A DNA stretch of 64,000 nucleotides from contig NZ_CP109017.1 in NCBI RefSeq assembly GCF_036226765.1, forward strand, positions 3,544,501 through 3,608,500, in the 5' to 3' direction. Numbering within the stretch: position 1 is the stretch's first letter; each line of letters opens with the position of its first letter. The position numbers and the translations under genes are program-made. The notes below the pieces were generated by a model. The model was not told the origin of the DNA. It worked only from the letters and a program-made list of their open reading frames with translations, and did not search any database. Origin of the DNA: Streptomyces sp. NBC_00670 (GTDB lineage Bacteria > Actinomycetota > Actinomycetes > Streptomycetales > Streptomycetaceae). Below are positions 1 through 9,153 of the stretch, piece after piece.

Positions 1-144
1 GGCACCCTAGTTGGGGCCTCCGGCCCCGTCATCCGGATGGGGGGCCGGTCACTCGATGGAATGGCTTTGGGGAAAGGTGGGTGACCTGAGCGTGCATCGC
101 GGCGCGGTTTCCGGTAAAGGGCTCGCCGCCGTGACGGAACAGAC

Positions 145-176
145 GGGCCCCGGTTCCCGCGCGGGAACCGGGGCCC
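145..176 (-). terminator. Intrinsic terminator after purD
   Basis: Perfect 32-base palindrome with 16-base arms GGGCCCCGGTTCCCGC, about 30 bases past the purD stop codon. There is no U-tract, which is usual for Streptomyces terminators. The preceding ~140 bases to the window edge show no gene I can support. Confidence 0.8.
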
Positions 177-208
177 TGGAAGTACGACCGGCCGCGCCGG
201 TCTCCTCG

Positions 209-1465
<1,257 letters not shown>

Positions 1466-1471
1466 GGGGTC

Positions 1472-1477
1472 AGCCTA
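1472..1477 (-). promoter_or_regulatory. -10 box of leaderless purD promoter
   Basis: TAGGCT on the minus strand, with six bases between it and the purD GTG. This spacing puts the transcription start at or next to the start codon. The same arrangement recurs before three other genes in the window (22617, 23016, 35184). Confidence 0.55.
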
Positions 1478-1692
1478 ACGGGCGCGGGCCGCCGGCCTTG
1501 TGGCGGGCGACGACGGGCGGGAGGGCCGGGGTTCGTACGTTCATCCGAACGGGGTGGCGTCGGGTGCGGTGCGGCCGACGCGGGGGCGGCACGACCGGCG
1601 CTGGGAGCGGGGCGGCCCCTCTCTCTCGCTCACCTCATTCGACACACGGTCCCGCTCGCCCCTCACTCCTTCACCCGTGCGCCCGTGCACCC

Positions 1693-1720
1693 GTTCACTC
1701 GTTCACTCGTTCACTCGTTC
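1693..1720. repeat. Tandem octamer repeat at dnaX 3' end
   Basis: Three exact GTTCACTC octamers followed by a partial fourth (GTTC). The dnaX stop codon (TCA on the plus strand) lies in the third unit. Gain or loss of units would occur at and beyond the stop. Degenerate relatives of the unit continue to the left (TTCACCCGTGC and similar). Confidence 0.85.
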
Positions 1721-4194
1721 GAGAACTCCTCCATCACTGTCGCGCCCAGTTCGCGGACGATCAGTTCGTGGCCGGAGAGGGCGGACTCGACGAGGTCGGG
1801 GTCGTCCTCCTCCGGCATGTCGTCCTCGGGGGCGACGGGGGCCCGGCGGGGGGCGGTGTCGGCGGCCGCTGCCGGACCGGCCGACGGGGCCGGCCGCGAG
1901 GCGGGCCCGGACGCGGCGGCCGGCCCGGCGGACGGCCGTGGTGCGGGGGGCGCGGCCTGTGCGGGGGCGGGGCGCGCGGTGGCGAGGGCGCCGCCCTGAC
2001 CACCGGCGCCGCCGGAGCCGTACCCGTTCGAGCCGTAGCCGCCGGACTGGGCCGACGGGGCGCCGGGGGCCGCCGAGAAGCCGGTCCCTCCGCCGCCGCT
2101 GCCTCCACCGTTGTACCCGGGCCCACCGCCGAACCCGGAGCCGCCGCCGGCCGTGGGCACCGCGCCGCCCGGGCCGCTCCCCGGTCCGAAGCCCGGCCCG
2201 CCGCCGCCCGGTCCCCCGGGGCCACCGGAACCGCCCGGGCCGTCGACGACCGCGTCGATCTTCCACTGCACGTTGAACTGCTCGGACAGCGCCTGCCGCA
2301 GCACGTCCTCGCTGCCGCTGCTGGCGAAGTTGTCGCGTGCGCCCGCGTTGACGAAGCCGATTTGCAGGGTGGTGCCGTCGAACGCCGTGACCTGGGCGTT
2401 CTGGCTCAGCAGGATCCAGGTGAAGCGGCGGCGGTTCTTGACCGCCTCCAGGATGTTGGGCCAGAGGACCCGGGGGTCGAGCCCGCCGGGAGCAGGGCCG
2501 GAGGCCGAGGGCACCGGTGCGGCCGGTGCCGCCGCCGGTGTGCGCGGGGCGGGGGCCGCCGCGGGGCCGCCCGACTGCTGTCCGCCGCCACCCGTGGGCG
2601 CGGCGGTGGGCCAGCCGCCGGGGCGACGGCCGCCGCCGGTGGGCGCGGCGGTGGGCCAGGCACCGGGCGCGGCACCGGCGCCACCTGTGCCGTTGGGACC
2701 GTCCTGCGGTGCGGGGGCCGACTCCGGCTGCGGCGGCGCGACGGCACCCACGGGCGGAGCCTCATCGACGGGACCGGAACCATCGGCCGGACCCGGACCC
2801 GGGGCACCCTGCGGCCCCGCACCCCCGTTCCGTACCGCCGCCCGGGCCGCCGCGACACCGCCGCCGGGCGGGACCTGCGCGTCACCCGGGCCCCCTTGCG
2901 GCGGACCGCCCTGCTGCACCATCCCCGCGCCACCCGCGCCGTACCCCGCCGAGGCACCGTCGGCCGCCGCTCCGCCGTGGGTTCCGGGCCCCGGGACGTA
3001 CCCCATGGCGGGTCCGGCACCGGCCGCGGCGAAGCCGACGCCCCGCTCCAGCCGGTCCATGCGGGCCATGACGGACCGCTCGTCGCCGTAGGCGGCGGGC
3101 AGCAGGACGCGTGCGCAGATGAGTTCGAGCTGGAGCCGGGGCGAGGTCGCCCCGCGCATCTCGGTCAGCCCCTCGTTGACCAGGTCGGCGGCGCGGCTGA
3201 GCTCGGCCGCGCCGAACACGCCCGCCTGCGCTTGCATCCGCTCGACGACGTCGGCGGGGGCGTCGATGAGCCCCTTCTCGGCGGCGTCCGGGACGGCGGC
3301 GAGGATGACGAGGTCACGCAGCCGCTCCAGCAGGTCGGTGACGAACCGCCGCGGGTCGTTGCCCCCCTCGATGACGCGGTCGACGACCTCGAAAGCCGCC
3401 GCCCCGTCCCCGGAGGCGAACGCCTCCACCACGGAGTCGAGCAGCGAACTGTCCGTATAACCGAGCAGCGCGGTGGCCATGGCGTACGTCACGCCGTCGT
3501 CCCCGGCGCCGGCGAGGAGCTGGTCCATCACGGACATGGAGTCACGCACGGACCCCGCGCCCGCGCGCACGACGAGCGGCAGCACGCCCTCCTCGACCGG
3601 GATGTCCTCCTTGCCGCACACCTCGCCCAGGTAGTCCCGCAGCGTGCCCGGCGGCACGAGCCGGAACGGGTAGTGGTGGGTACGGGAGCGGATCGTCCCG
3701 ATGACCTTCTCGGGCTCGGTGGTGGCGAAGACGAATTTCAGGTGCTCCGGGGGCTCCTCGACGACCTTGAGCAGCGCGTTGAAGCCGGCCGGCGTGACCA
3801 TGTGGGCCTCGTCGATGATGTAGATCTTGTACCGGCTGCTCGCGGGCCCGAAGAAGGCCTTCTCCCGCAGGTCACGGGCGTCGTCCACACCGCCGTGCGA
3901 GGCGGCGTCGATCTCGATGACGTCGAGCGAGCCGGGGCCGTTGCGCGCGAGGTCGCGGCAGGACTGGCACTCGCCGCACGGCGTCGGCGTGGGCCCCTGC
4001 TCGCAGTTCAGGCAGCGGGCCAGGATCCGGGCGCTGGTGGTCTTCCCGCAGCCGCGCGGACCGCTGAACAGGTACGCGTGATTGACCCGGTTGTTCCGCA
4101 GCGCCTGCTGCAGCGGGTCGGTGACGTGTTCCTGCCCGATGACCTCGGCGAACGACTCCGGGCGGTAACGGCGGTACAGCGCGAGAGAGGACAC
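1711..4194 (-). CDS. dnaX: DNA polymerase III subunit gamma/tau
   Basis: Clamp-loader ATPase subunit of the replicative polymerase. With the GTG start at 4194 the protein begins VSSLALYRRYRP, the conserved family N-terminus; longer in-frame starts would run into the SRP RNA gene. Walker A GPRGCGKTT is at residues 45-53, the zinc-binding cysteines are near 61-79, and Walker B IIDEAH is near 128. ATPase and lid domains occupy about residues 1-370. The C-terminal half is a Pro/Gly/Ala-rich linker interrupted by one conserved domain (LDPRVLWPNILEAVKNRR onward) and ends in an acidic tail. I see no slippery A-rich frameshift site like that of E. coli, so a separate gamma form is not predicted. A weak TATAAC lies nine bases upstream of the start. 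Confidence 0.95.
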   Translation of the reverse strand: MSSLALYRRYRPESFAEVIGQEHVTDPLQQALRNNRVNHAYLFSGPRGCGKTTSARILARCLNCEQGPTPTPCGECQSCRDLARNGPGSLDVIEIDAASHGGVDDARDLREKAFFGPASSRYKIYIIDEAHMVTPAGFNALLKVVEEPPEHLKFVFATTEPEKVIGTIRSRTHHYPFRLVPPGTLRDYLGEVCGKEDIPVEEGVLPLVVRAGAGSVRDSMSVMDQLLAGAGDDGVTYAMATALLGYTDSSLLDSVVEAFASGDGAAAFEVVDRVIEGGNDPRRFVTDLLERLRDLVILAAVPDAAEKGLIDAPADVVERMQAQAGVFGAAELSRAADLVNEGLTEMRGATSPRLQLELICARVLLPAAYGDERSVMARMDRLERGVGFAAAGAGPAMGYVPGPGTHGGAAADGASAGYGAGGAGMVQQGGPPQGGPGDAQVPPGGGVAAARAAVRNGGAGPQGAPGPGPADGSGPVDEAPPVGAVAPPQPESAPAPQDGPNGTGGAGAAPGAWPTAAPTGGGRRPGGWPTAAPTGGGGQQSGGPAAAPAPRTPAAAPAAPVPSASGPAPGGLDPRVLWPNILEAVKNRRRFTWILLSQNAQVTAFDGTTLQIGFVNAGARDNFASSGSEDVLRQALSEQFNVQWKIDAVVDGPGGSGGPGGPGGGGPGFGPGSGPGGAVPTAGGGSGFGGGPGYNGGGSGGGGTGFSAAPGAPSAQSGGYGSNGYGSGGAGGQGGALATARPAPAQAAPPAPRPSAGPAAASGPASRPAPSAGPAAAADTAPRRAPVAPEDDMPEEDDPDLVESALSGHELIVRELGATVMEEFSNE

Positions 4195-4313
4195 GCATAC
4201 GAGGTTATAGGCGCCCACTGACAACGGACCCCGCCACCGAGGAGACCCCGGCCACGCCGGGACCACGAACCGGAACCACATGAACCGGGACCAGGGGATC
4301 GGGGGAAAACAAA

Positions 4314-4404
4314 GACCCCCCACGCACCCGCCAGAGCCAACCTACCCTTGCTGCCTTCCGGCCCTGGGGGAGTTCAGTCAGATAGCGCCGCGTGAGGGGC
4401 TGAG
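4314..4404 (-). ncRNA. ffs: Signal recognition particle RNA (4.5S/scRNA)
   Basis: The minus strand carries the SRP RNA apical signature GGCCGGAAGGCAGCA. The ends pair as CCCCUCACGC with GCGUGGGGGG to form the closing helix. This RNA binds Ffh to target nascent membrane and secreted proteins. It sits about 120 bases upstream of dnaX on the same strand, a common actinobacterial neighbourhood. TACGCT at 4409-4414 is a plausible -10 box, which places the 5' end near 4402. The ends are estimated from the pairing, within a few bases. Confidence 0.92.
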
Positions 4405-4477
4405 GCCCAGCGTACCCGATCGCCCACCCCCCGATCGAGTTCGCAACCACTCCCCACCGTCATGTAATGTTCCCGGC

Positions 4478-4562
4478 GGAGGATTCGCCTAGAGGCCTAG
4501 GGCGCACGCTTGGAAAGCGTGTTGGGGGCAACCCCTCACGAGTTCGAATCTCGTATCCTCCG
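4478..4562 (+). tRNA. tRNA-Ser (anticodon GGA)
   Basis: Class II cloverleaf with acceptor GGAGGAT pairing with ATCCTCC, anticodon stem CACGC/GCGTG around TTGGAAA, a long variable arm and T-loop GTTCGAATC. CCA is not encoded. From the anticodon loop to the 3' end the sequence is shared with 8351-8404, so the 3' half of this gene was probably supplied by the integrated element. TAATGT at 4465-4470 may be its -10 box. Confidence 0.97.
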
Positions 4563-4563
4563 C
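4510..4563 (+). repeat. attL: 54-bp direct repeat within tRNA-Ser
   Basis: Runs from TTGGAAAGCG of the anticodon loop to one base past the discriminator. It is identical base for base to 8351-8404; the flanking bases differ on both sides (C versus T before, A versus C after). Confidence 0.93.
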
Positions 4564-4581
4564 AGCCCCCGAACAGGGGAA

Positions 4582-4619
4582 GCAGGAAGCCGAGCCACAA
4601 GTGTGGCTCGGCTTCCTGC
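4582..4619 (+). terminator. Terminator downstream of tRNA-Ser(GGA)
   Basis: Perfect 17-base-pair hairpin with arm GCAGGAAGCCGAGCCAC and loop AAGT, 20 bases past the tRNA. It lies inside the island, so the element brought its own terminator for the tRNA it interrupts. Confidence 0.85.
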
Positions 4620-4984
4620 TGTGAGTTGGTTGCACTTTTGACTGCGTCTGCGGCCGACATTCAGAACATTTCGGCGAGCAGCCGGGCGCGCGCTTCCGTA
4701 TCCCATGGAGACCGACCGGCGCCGCCTGCATGGTGGCCCCTTACGGAACTTGGCGGCGGGCACCGCGACGGTCGCCGACGGCCAGGACCCAAGATCGTAC
4801 GGGGCACGCACGGGATCCGGCCGGACCTCTCGCGCCACGGTTCGGGCGGGCCCGAAGAGACCCACGCTCCCTGGAGGGAATCCGCCCCGTACGGCACCCG
4901 CTGATCACCGGGATGCGCCATTCTGGAACCGGCGCCGGGACACCGGCCCCGCTGCGACACATCCTGGTCCAACGAGGTGCACCC
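4620..4984. other. Leader region of island, no gene seen
   Basis: About 365 bases between the tRNA terminator and the first island gene. Open frames here lack plausible starts and codon bias. It probably contains the promoter of the helicase-associated gene; the TTGCAC and TTGACT hexamers near 4631-4643 are possible -35 elements but I find no convincing -10 partner. Confidence 0.5.
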
Positions 4985-7411
4985 ATGAAGTCCCGATCGA
5001 CGCTGGCGACATGGCTGGGCAGCCTCGACGGCTCTCGTCTGGCGGGCGTGCTCGAAGTACGAAGGGACGCCGTGTCGCCTCCGGAGCCGCGCTCGGTGGG
5101 GGAGCTGGCGGACCGTCTTCAACGTCCGGGATCGGTGGCACTGGCTCTGCCACGGCTCGCGCTGCCGCACCTCCAGGCGGCCGAAGCGCTGGCGGCGCTG
5201 GGCACGCCCGCGTCGCGCGATGCCCTGGCGGAACTGCTGGGGGCGGCGGACGACGAACCCGTTCGCGAACTGGACGCCGTGCTGGAAGCGCTGGCCGATC
5301 ACGCCCTGGTCTGGCCGGACGGCGCGGGCGACCTCCACATGGCCGGACCGCTGCGCCGGGCATGGGACGCGCCCCTGGGGCTGGATGCTCCGCTGCAGCA
5401 CCTGCTCGTGGGTGCGACCTCCGACGAGTTGCGCGGCATGCTGGTGGCACTGGGCATCAAGCCGCCGGCCACCAAGGCGCAGCGGCTGGCCGCGCTGGTG
5501 GGGCACCACAGTGACCCGGAGCAGGTCGTCCCGGTGGTCGCGAAAGCCCCTACGGCGGCCCGGGAGTTGCTCGAACGCCGTGCGGAGGGTGTGCCGGGGC
5601 AGCCGCGGTTCCTCGTGTTCGGCGCTTCCGGCTCCGGCCTCGAACCGGGCGCCCGGTGGGCACTGGACCGAGGGTTCCTGGTCCAGGACCGTCGCAGCTA
5701 CGGTCCGGCCCGCATGCCGGCCGAGGTGGCACTCGCGCTGCGCGGGCCGGGCTGGCACGCCCCGTTCGCGCCCGCCCCGCCCTCCGTGTGGTCGGCGTCC
5801 GTCACCCCGAAGGAGGTGGACCGCGAGGCATCGGCCGCGGCCACGGCATTCGCGGCCCAGGCCGCCTCCGTCCTGTCGGCCTGCTCGACGACCGCACCGA
5901 CCCGGCTCAAGTCCGGCGGGATCGGCGCGCGTGAACTGGCCCGTATCGGCAAGGCGGCCCAGGCTGACGACGCGATCGTGCGGGTCACCCTGGAGACCGC
6001 GTACGCCGCCGGACTCCTGGGCCGTGACGGCGATCGTATGGCGGCGACGGAGGCATACGACGCCTGGGCGGAACAGGAACCCCCGGAGCGGTTCGCCGTC
6101 CTCCTCCAGGCATGGTGGACCCTGCCGCTCACCCCTACCCAGGCGCGCGACGAGGACAACAAGGCACTTCCCACTCTCGCGGGAGCACCGCCCTGCAACG
6201 ACTGCTCGCAGGCCCGCCACGGACTCCTGGCCGCGGCCGCACGACTTCCGACCGGGCAGGGCGCGACGGCCACCTCGGATCTGGGGCCCCTGATCACCTG
6301 GCACCGCCCGCTCGCCCACTCCTCACCCTCGGACGCGACACCGTTCGCCGCCGTTATCCGTGAGGCCGAGATCCTCGGGGTGCTCGCTCGCGGCGCTCTG
6401 TCCGCCCTCGGCATCCATCTGCGGACAGGCGACGTGGAGGGGCTGGAAATGGAATGCCGGCGGCTGCTGCCCTCGGCTGCCGTGACGGCACGGATCGGCG
6501 GCGACCTCACCGCCGTCGTCACCGGCACACCGTCCGCGCGGCTGGCCTCGCTCCTGGACTCCGTCGCCGACCGGGAGAGCAGCGGCACGGCGTCGGTGTG
6601 GCGGTTCAGTGCCGGCAGCATTCGCCGGGCACTGGACGCCGGCCGTGCCGGTGACGACATCACGACCGACCTGACCGCCGTCGCAGCCGGTCCCCTGCCG
6701 CAACCACTGTCGTACCTGATCGCCGACACCGCACGCGGCCACGGGAACGTGCGCATCGCCCCTGCCGCCTGCGTCCTCCACGGCGACGAGCCCGCCCTCC
6801 TGGCCGAACTCGCCGCCCACCGCCGACTCGCGACGCTCGGACTGCGACAGTTGGCGCCGACGGTACTGATCAGCCGCAGCCCGCTCGAGACGACTCTCGC
6901 CACGCTCCGGGCCGAGGGATACGCCCCCGTCGCCGAGACGGCCGACGGCACGGTACGGATCGAGAAGACCCGGCCCCAGCGGGCCGCCACGCCGGTGCCG
7001 GCTCCGCGCGGCACCGGCACGAGGAACAGTGGCCGGAGGGCCGCCACGGGCATGACGAAGACGCCCGCCCCCGTCGACCCGGGCACCTTGGCAGCCCAAC
7101 TGCTGAAGGCCCCGCCCACGCCTCCCGGACCCGCGCCGTCCGACGGAGGAGCGGCCTTCGCCACGGACACCGAGGAGATCGTCGCAGGATGGGCCAAGCA
7201 CCTGCCGTACAGCGACGTCCGTCAGCTCGCCCATGCCATCGATACCGGCGGACCCCTCACCATCGAGTACGTCGCCACCTCGGGGAACCGGACGGTACGC
7301 ACCCTCAGCCGCCTCGCACTCGACCCGCCCTACCTCGAAGCCTGGTGCCACCTGCGCGACGACGAACGCGTCTTCACGCTCTCCCGCATCCACGGCGTCA
7401 TGCCGACGTGA
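4985..7411 (+). CDS. Helicase-associated (XPB/Ssl2-like) protein with C-terminal WYL-like domain
   Basis: An 808-residue cytoplasmic protein. Residues about 500-690 resemble the helicase C3/XPB-N-terminal module (GDLTAVVTGTPSARLASLLD followed by RFSAGSIRRALDAG). The last ~75 residues (PLTIEYVATSGNRTVRTLS to VFTLSRIHGV) match the WYL ligand-sensing fold often found in regulators and phage-defence loci. I see no Walker A or DEAD/H motif, so it is not itself a helicase motor. The ATG at 4985 is preceded by GAGGTG; longer in-frame extensions look non-coding. It is the main cargo of the tRNA-Ser island and convergent with the toxin gene. Function unknown; nucleic-acid binding or a defence-linked role is inference. 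Chromosomal homologues without island context are common in actinomycetes. Confidence 0.8.
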   Translation: MKSRSTLATWLGSLDGSRLAGVLEVRRDAVSPPEPRSVGELADRLQRPGSVALALPRLALPHLQAAEALAALGTPASRDALAELLGAADDEPVRELDAVLEALADHALVWPDGAGDLHMAGPLRRAWDAPLGLDAPLQHLLVGATSDELRGMLVALGIKPPATKAQRLAALVGHHSDPEQVVPVVAKAPTAARELLERRAEGVPGQPRFLVFGASGSGLEPGARWALDRGFLVQDRRSYGPARMPAEVALALRGPGWHAPFAPAPPSVWSASVTPKEVDREASAAATAFAAQAASVLSACSTTAPTRLKSGGIGARELARIGKAAQADDAIVRVTLETAYAAGLLGRDGDRMAATEAYDAWAEQEPPERFAVLLQAWWTLPLTPTQARDEDNKALPTLAGAPPCNDCSQARHGLLAAAARLPTGQGATATSDLGPLITWHRPLAHSSPSDATPFAAVIREAEILGVLARGALSALGIHLRTGDVEGLEMECRRLLPSAAVTARIGGDLTAVVTGTPSARLASLLDSVADRESSGTASVWRFSAGSIRRALDAGRAGDDITTDLTAVAAGPLPQPLSYLIADTARGHGNVRIAPAACVLHGDEPALLAELAAHRRLATLGLRQLAPTVLISRSPLETTLATLRAEGYAPVAETADGTVRIEKTRPQRAATPVPAPRGTGTRNSGRRAATGMTKTPAPVDPGTLAAQLLKAPPTPPGPAPSDGGAAFATDTEEIVAGWAKHLPYSDVRQLAHAIDTGGPLTIEYVATSGNRTVRTLSRLALDPPYLEAWCHLRDDERVFTLSRIHGVMPT

Positions 7412-7453
7412 CCTTGCCCGGCACGACACCCGTTACTTTCGGCCCTGCCGATG

Positions 7454-7795
7454 TCAGCGCTGCAACCCGAGAATCAGACGGACCGTGTCCTCCACACGGT
7501 GCAGCTCGCCCGGAGCCAGCAGCCCCAGCTTCCTGCGCAACCGCGCCTTCGCCACCGTGTGCAGGTCCGCGCAGTTCACGTAGGACTCGTCGTACTTCGT
7601 CAGCCCCGCGTCGTGTCCGATGGGAACATGCGTGACCTGTGGGCCGGAGGTGCCGGTGACCAGCGCGACCGTCACAGAGGCAAGCGGTTCCGCGATCCGG
7701 TTGACCGTGAGGACGACCACGGGGTGCGGACCCACTGGCTGGGGCAGCGCGCAGGCCCACACCTCGCCACGGAGCGCCGTACCAGGGCTCACCAC
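7454..7795 (-). CDS. PemK/MazF-family toxin (mRNA interferase)
   Basis: 113 residues beginning VVSPGTALRGEVWACALP, with the family pattern of an N-terminal RGEVW strand, PVVVLTVNRI, and a HVPI...YVNCADL segment around the catalytic region. MazF/PemK toxins cleave mRNA at short sequences and are neutralised by the protein encoded upstream. The start is GTG; either of two adjacent GTG codons (7795 or 7792) overlaps the antitoxin stop, indicating translational coupling. It is the second gene of a two-gene operon inside the tRNA-Ser island, where it may stabilise the island. The MazF-fold call is confident; activity is inferred. Confidence 0.85.
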   Translation of the reverse strand: MVSPGTALRGEVWACALPQPVGPHPVVVLTVNRIAEPLASVTVALVTGTSGPQVTHVPIGHDAGLTKYDESYVNCADLHTVAKARLRRKLGLLAPGELHRVEDTVRLILGLQR

Positions 7796-8133
7796 TCCAT
7801 CTCGTCCGCTGCCGCAAGCTCGGCGTCACTCGGCTCGACCACACCTTCGGGCAGGGGTACAGCCTGTCCCTGGTAGAAGGCACGGATCTCCTCGGCCGCC
7901 CCCACCTCGGCGGCTTCCCGCGCGAGGAGCCTCAGTCCTTCGCGGAGGGCATCGGAGGTCGAGCCGAGGTGCAGCGTCCGCATGACCTCCTGGAGGGCCT
8001 GCATCTCCTCACTGCGGAGCCGAACCTGTGCCAGCCTGCTGGGCCCGAGGGCGGCCGCTGCCGCACTTCGCCTGCCTGCCTTCGTGGCAGCCCTTTTGAC
8101 CGGCCGCTTCTTGGGAACCGCTGCCGTGTCCAC
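7789..8133 (-). CDS. Ribbon-helix-helix-type antitoxin
   Basis: 114 residues. The N-terminal ~35 residues are Lys/Arg/Ala-rich (PKKRPVKRAATKAGRR). Then comes a short RHH-like stretch LAQVRLRSEEMQALQEVM with an HLGSTSDALREGLRLL helix, and the C-terminus is acidic (EPSDAELAAADEMEW), the usual toxin-wrapping tail. The GTG start follows AGGAGG by four bases. It overlaps the PemK-like toxin by a few bases. The upstream pair of TGTAYGACA repeats is a likely operator, since RHH antitoxins commonly repress their own operon. Residue-level homology to a named antitoxin family cannot be fixed by eye. Confidence 0.75.
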   Translation of the reverse strand: MDTAAVPKKRPVKRAATKAGRRSAAAAALGPSRLAQVRLRSEEMQALQEVMRTLHLGSTSDALREGLRLLAREAAEVGAAEEIRAFYQGQAVPLPEGVVEPSDAELAAADEMEW

Positions 8134-8146
8134 ACTCCCTCCTTCC

Positions 8147-8166
8147 TGTCGTACAAATGTCATACA
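8147..8166 (-). promoter_or_regulatory. Candidate antitoxin operator (direct repeats)
   Basis: On the minus strand TGTATGACA and TGTACGACA are separated by two bases, giving an 11-base period (about one helical turn). They end 14 bases before the antitoxin start, adjacent to the ribosome-binding site. Direct repeats at helical spacing suit dimeric ribbon-helix-helix repressors. Confidence 0.45.
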
Positions 8167-8350
8167 CCTAGTGTGGGACCGGCGGCCGGAGCCCGTCAAG
8201 AAGACAACGGGGCCGTGGCGCGGGCCGTGGATCGTGGTTGCGGTTCTGGTTGCGTTCACCGCCGTACAACGTCGTTCAGAAGTCCCACCCGAGTCGGTTG
8301 CATCGCAGGTCAGAGCACTCCCGTACATCACCGAGCCCCCCAACGAACAT

Positions 8351-8404
8351 TTGGAAAGCGTGTTGGGGGCAACCCCTCACGAGTTCGAATCTCGTATCCT
8401 CCGC
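8351..8404 (+). repeat. attR: partial tRNA-Ser copy
   Basis: Exact 54-base copy of the tRNA-Ser(GGA) 3' part, lacking the 5' half, so not a functional tRNA. It marks the right end of the island and the start of the original downstream sequence. Bases 8167-8350 between the operator and this repeat hold no gene I can support. Confidence 0.93.
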
Positions 8405-8429
8405 CAGTGCCTCACCGGGCACGATGCCG

Positions 8430-8459
8430 AAGGGCCCCACCGTTCGTGGTGGGGCCCTT
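8430..8459. terminator. Bidirectional terminator
   Basis: Hairpin with arms AAGGGCCCCAC and GTGGGGCCCTT just past attR and just past the stop of the minus-strand lipoprotein gene. Before integration it was probably the terminator of tRNA-Ser(GGA). Confidence 0.75.
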
Positions 8460-8481
8460 CCGGTGGTGCCGGGTGGTCGGG

Positions 8482-9153
8482 TCAGCCGCCCTGGCCGGCG
8501 CTGCCGATGGGGCCGACCTTGACCGGGGCGGCGTCGTCGGAGGCGGGAAGGGAGCCGGCGCCCGGCCAGGTGAGGGTGACCGACTTGGTCTCGTTGGGCG
8601 GGGTCACCACGAGCCCGGTGATGCGGACGCCGGAGCCGCCCGTGTCGTTGACCGGGTAGGAGACGTAGAAGGACACCGACTTGCCGTTCTTGAGGACGGT
8701 CGCGTCGGCCGGGTTGCCCTCGCGCTGCGCGGAGATCGTCCCCGCGTTGGTCTTGAGGTCGACGCCCGCGAAACCGCTGAGCACGCAGTCGTGGCCGCCG
8801 GCGTTCATGAACGTCACCGCGACGGTCCTCGGGTCCTCGCCGGTGATGGTGGTGTCCTGCGCGGTGATGTCCAGGTTGTCGGTGCGGCACTTCTCGGTGC
8901 CGTTGTTCGTGTCGGAGCCGGTTCCCTCGCTGCCGCCCTGCCCGTCCGCCTTCGTGCCGCCGGATTCCTTCGCGGAGCCCTGGGCCGCCTTGCCGCCCGA
9001 GCCCGAGCCGCCGGTCGAGGAGGACGAGGAGGACGAGGAGGACCCATTGGCCGACGTGTCCTGCCCCATGGCGGCGTCGTCGTTCTGGCAGGCCGTGAGC
9101 GCCAGGCCCGCGGCGAGGGCCAGGGCGGCGATGGTGAGCTTCTGAGCGCGCAT
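8482..9153 (-). CDS. DUF4232-domain lipoprotein
   Basis: 223 residues with a lipoprotein signal: MRAQK start, hydrophobic AALALAAGLALTAC and lipobox cysteine near residue 22. A Ser/Gly/Thr-rich linker (about 30-85) is followed by a DUF4232 domain (CRTDNLDITAQDTT... to the C-terminus). It is therefore probably anchored outside the membrane; function unknown. The ATG follows GAGGAAG at a good distance. A second DUF4232 lipoprotein of the same design lies at 46770-47438. Confidence 0.85.
   Translation of the reverse strand: MRAQKLTIAALALAAGLALTACQNDDAAMGQDTSANGSSSSSSSSSTGGSGSGGKAAQGSAKESGGTKADGQGGSEGTGSDTNNGTEKCRTDNLDITAQDTTITGEDPRTVAVTFMNAGGHDCVLSGFAGVDLKTNAGTISAQREGNPADATVLKNGKSVSFYVSYPVNDTGGSGVRITGLVVTPPNETKSVTLTWPGAGSLPASDDAAPVKVGPIGSAGQGG

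Larger units (their letters stand above)
4510..8404. mobile_element. tRNA-Ser-integrated mini-island without integrase
   Basis: Bounded by a 54-base exact direct repeat of the tRNA-Ser(GGA) 3' end, starting in the anticodon loop. This is the signature left by tyrosine-recombinase integration into a tRNA gene. The 3.84 kb between holds one large helicase-associated/WYL-type gene and a PemK-type toxin-antitoxin pair. I see no integrase, excisionase, replication or transfer gene. It is either a decayed element or a satellite that depends on another element's integrase. The left copy completes the functional tRNA; the right copy is a 54-base fragment. Confidence 0.85.

Noticed and set aside
1498..4221. 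Plus-strand 907-codon frame across dnaX
   Set aside because: Mirror of dnaX; low-complexity product with no motif.
4661..6319. Long minus-strand open frame opposite the helicase-associated gene
   Set aside because: Shadow frame produced by GC bias; Arg/Gly/Pro-rich with no domain, while the plus-strand product has recognisable modules.
8351..8404. A second functional tRNA-Ser gene
   Set aside because: Only the 3' part is present; no D-arm or 5' acceptor strand upstream.
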